A DNA stretch of 64,000 nt, taken from the NCBI RefSeq assembly GCF_022014595.1, contig NZ_CP091740.1, positions 2,344,200 through 2,408,199 on the forward strand, in the 5' to 3' direction. Below are positions 61,851-64,000 of this stretch, piece after piece. Numbering within the stretch: position 1 is the stretch's first letter; every line of letters starts with the position of its first letter. The stretch comes from Solitalea lacus (GTDB taxonomy: Bacteria; Bacteroidota; Bacteroidia; Sphingobacteriales; Sphingobacteriaceae). The position numbers and the translations under genes are program-made. A model generated the notes under the pieces. The model saw only the letters and a list, made by a program, of their open reading frames with translations. It had not been told where the DNA came from and did no database searches.

Positions 61851-63983
61851 ATGGAAATTGAAAAGTTCTCATACGACAATCGGATTGTTAAACAGTTTGC
61901 CAATGCAACCATTTTTTGGGGAATTGTTGGCATGACAGCAGGTCTTTATGCTGCTCTGCAACTCGTTTTTCCTCAACTTAATCTTGGGCTTGAATACACT
62001 ACTTTCGGAAGAGTAAGACCTGTGCACACAAATGCAGTAATTTTTGCATTTGTGGGAAATGCTATTTTCACGGGTGTTTACTATTCATTGCAGCGTCTTT
62101 GTAAGGCACGAATGTTTAGCGATTTTCTAAGCAAACTCCATTTTTGGGGATGGCAATCCATCATAGTCCTTGCAGCAGTCACTCTTCTACTAGGATACAC
62201 TACTGGTAAAGAATATGCTGAATTAGAATGGCCACTTGATATTGCTATCACTTTAATTTGGGTTGTTTTTGGTGTAAATATGTTTGGTACCATCCTTAAG
62301 CGAAGGGAAAAGCATATTTATGTAGCCATTTGGTTCTATATTGCCACTTTGGTTACCATTGCGGTTTTACACATCGTGAACTCTATTGAATTGCCAGTTA
62401 CAGCTTTAAAAAGCTATTCGGCTTACGCAGGAGTACAAGACGCCCTTGTGCAATGGTGGTATGGACATAATGCGGTTGCATTTTTCCTTACTACACCTTA
62501 TTTGGGACTCATGTACTACTTTTTGCCTAAAGCTGCTAATCGTCCCGTTTATTCTTACAAACTTTCAATTGTTCACTTTTGGGCACTCATATTCTTGTAT
62601 ATCTGGGCAGGTCCTCACCACTTGCTTTATACAGCATTGCCTGACTGGGCTCAATCATTAGGAACTGTTTTCTCTGTTATGCTTTTAGCTCCATCATGGG
62701 GAGGTATGCTTAATGGGCTTTTAACTTTGCGTGGGGCTTGGGATAGAGTTAGAGAAGAGCCAGTGCTCAAATTCTTTGTGGTTGCGTTAACAGCATATGG
62801 TATGGCCACTTTTGAAGGCCCGATGCTTTCGCTGAAAAATATTAACGCAATAAGCCATTTTACTGATTGGACGGTGGCACACGTACACGTTGGTGCTTTG
62901 GGATTTAATGGTTTCTTAACCTTTGCAGTTCTTTACTGGTTATTCCCGAAATTATTTAAAACAGAACTATATTCTAAGAAATTGGCCAATTGGCATTTCT
63001 GGTTAGGAACATTAGGAATTATCTTTTATGCTGTTCCTTTGTACTGGGCCGGATTTACACAGAGTTTAATGTGGAAAGAGTTTACAGAAGAAGGATTGTT
63101 GAAATATCCAAACTTCCTTGAAACTGTGCAGCAGGTTCTTCCAATGTATGCAATGCGTGCTCTAGGTGGTAGTATATATTTGACAGGTGTTATTGTAATG
63201 ACCTACAACCTTATTAAAACAGCTAGATCGGGTTCGTTTGTTGCTAATGAACCAGCTGAAGCTCCTGCATTAGAACATGAAGCATCACATACTGGAGAAT
63301 TTTGGCATCGTGTGCTTGAACGTAAACCTACCTTAATGCTTGTAGGAAGCTTAATTGTGATATTAATCGGTGGATTAGTTGAAATGATTCCAACATTTCT
63401 GGTTAAATCAAATATTCCTACGTTAAGTAGTGTTAAACCATATACTCCACTTGAATTGCAAGGACGAGACATCTATCTGCGTGAAGGATGTTACAATTGC
63501 CACTCACAAATGATCAGACCTTTCCGTGATGAAACTGTACGTTACGGAGAATATTCTAAAGCAGGAGAATTTGTTTATGATCATCCGTTCCAATGGGGGT
63601 CAAAACGTACAGGACCTGATTTGCAAAGGATTGGTGGTAAGTATCCTGATTCTTGGCACTTTAACCACATGTTTGATCCACCATCAATGGCACCGGGTTC
63701 AATTATGCCGCCATATCCATTCTTGTTGGACAAGCAACTTGACATTAGTACAACTCCAGCCAAAATTAGGGCTATGCAAACTTTAGGAGTACCTTATTCT
63801 GCAGGGTATGATCAAAAAGCAAATGAAGATCTTAAAAAGCAAGCCTTAGCAATAACAGCCAGTTTGAAAAAGGATGGTATTGATACTAAGAGTGATCGTG
63901 AAATTATTGCATTAATTGCTTATCTGCAACGTATGGGTACTGATATTAAAGGACAAAATAAAATGACTCAAACTAATAAATAA
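61851..63983 (+). CDS. ccoN: Fused cbb3-type cytochrome c oxidase subunits I and II (CcoN-CcoO)
   Basis: A 710-residue fusion typical of Bacteroidota. The first ~475 residues form the 12-helix CcoN with heme- and copper-binding His, for example WWYGHNAVAFFLTTPY, GPHHLLYTALPDW and TVAHVHVGALGFNG. After a linker and one helix, the CcoO part has the c-type heme motif CYNCHSQ near residue 547 and GPDLQRIGGKYPD, with Met in SIMPPYPF. The enzyme reduces oxygen at low tension and pumps protons. Confidence 0.97.
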   Translation: MEIEKFSYDNRIVKQFANATIFWGIVGMTAGLYAALQLVFPQLNLGLEYTTFGRVRPVHTNAVIFAFVGNAIFTGVYYSLQRLCKARMFSDFLSKLHFWGWQSIIVLAAVTLLLGYTTGKEYAELEWPLDIAITLIWVVFGVNMFGTILKRREKHIYVAIWFYIATLVTIAVLHIVNSIELPVTALKSYSAYAGVQDALVQWWYGHNAVAFFLTTPYLGLMYYFLPKAANRPVYSYKLSIVHFWALIFLYIWAGPHHLLYTALPDWAQSLGTVFSVMLLAPSWGGMLNGLLTLRGAWDRVREEPVLKFFVVALTAYGMATFEGPMLSLKNINAISHFTDWTVAHVHVGALGFNGFLTFAVLYWLFPKLFKTELYSKKLANWHFWLGTLGIIFYAVPLYWAGFTQSLMWKEFTEEGLLKYPNFLETVQQVLPMYAMRALGGSIYLTGVIVMTYNLIKTARSGSFVANEPAEAPALEHEASHTGEFWHRVLERKPTLMLVGSLIVILIGGLVEMIPTFLVKSNIPTLSSVKPYTPLELQGRDIYLREGCYNCHSQMIRPFRDETVRYGEYSKAGEFVYDHPFQWGSKRTGPDLQRIGGKYPDSWHFNHMFDPPSMAPGSIMPPYPFLLDKQLDISTTPAKIRAMQTLGVPYSAGYDQKANEDLKKQALAITASLKKDGIDTKSDREIIALIAYLQRMGTDIKGQNKMTQTNK

Positions 63984-63991
63984 GTTAGATC

Positions 63992-64000
63992 ATGAAATTT
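63992..64000 (+). CDS. Start of next gene, possibly ccoQ (partial)
   Basis: Only ATG and two codons (M-K-F) are visible, 8 nt after the ccoNO stop. Position suggests ccoQ or ccoP; sequence is insufficient. Confidence 0.3.

Noticed and set aside
1-64000. CRISPR arrays, prophage or plasmid origin
   Set aside because: No regularly spaced repeats, phage structural genes, or replication genes were seen; the only mobile DNA is the two insertion sequences.

Overview
The window looks like a chromosomal segment of a low-GC member of the Bacteroidota, probably the Sphingobacteriales. The evidence is a SusC/SusD pair with surrounding glycosidases, a type IX secretion C-terminal domain, a fused CcoN-CcoO cytochrome oxidase subunit, a small bacterial histone-H1-like protein, a standalone NdpA-type nucleoid protein, and several -7 boxes of the Bacteroidota form TAnnTTTG. 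No species is named, because nothing here allows it.

Positions 1-17976 form one polysaccharide utilisation locus. A truncated GH20 hexosaminidase leads a tight operon of three L-fucose oxidative-pathway enzymes (FAH-type hydrolase, amidohydrolase/lactonase, SDR dehydrogenase) and a GH29 fucosidase. A ROK repressor-like gene then reads the other way. It is followed by SusC/SusD, a GH3 glucosidase with a PA14 insert, a second GH29 fucosidase and a PNGase F-like amidase with a type IX sorting tail. Together they suggest release of fucosylated N-glycans, trimming, import, and fucose breakdown to pyruvate and lactate.

Positions 18-44 kb are mostly housekeeping: SMC, an aldo/keto reductase, a phytase-like lipoprotein, an acyl-CoA thioesterase behind a FadR-like dyad, Lgt, two thioredoxin-fold proteins, a DEDDh exonuclease, a histidine kinase/receiver pair, QueG, tRNA-Thr(CGT), an outer-membrane barrel protein, NuoB, NuoA with a very unusual repeat tail, a flavoprotein, TatD, TcdA, a cupin, an S9 peptidase, an M13 peptidase, a DUF4399 lipoprotein, NdpA and DinB.

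Two insertion sequences with intact ends and target duplications follow: an IS21-family element (44291-46904, CTAAT duplication) and an IS4-family element (53567-54975, 9-bp duplication). Both sit between genes and look GC-richer than their surroundings. Between them are a sodium/sugar symporter, a metzincin-type protease, a deoxynucleoside kinase and TrpS.

Positions 55-64 kb carry PlsC, GatC, a LolD/MacB-like ATPase, a PduO-type cobalamin adenosyltransferase, DUF2795, a methyltransferase, a PaaE-like ferredoxin reductase, a DisA_N-related (DACNV-like) sensor protein, the 59-residue histone-H1-like protein, and the start of the cbb3 oxidase operon (ccoS, ccoNO). The oxidase operon lies behind a perfect CRP/FNR-shaped dyad. 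The most unusual items are the NuoA tail, the DisA_N-related protein, the SDR lacking its catalytic lysine, the mismatched tRNA-Thr, and the PNGase/fucose locus as a unit.
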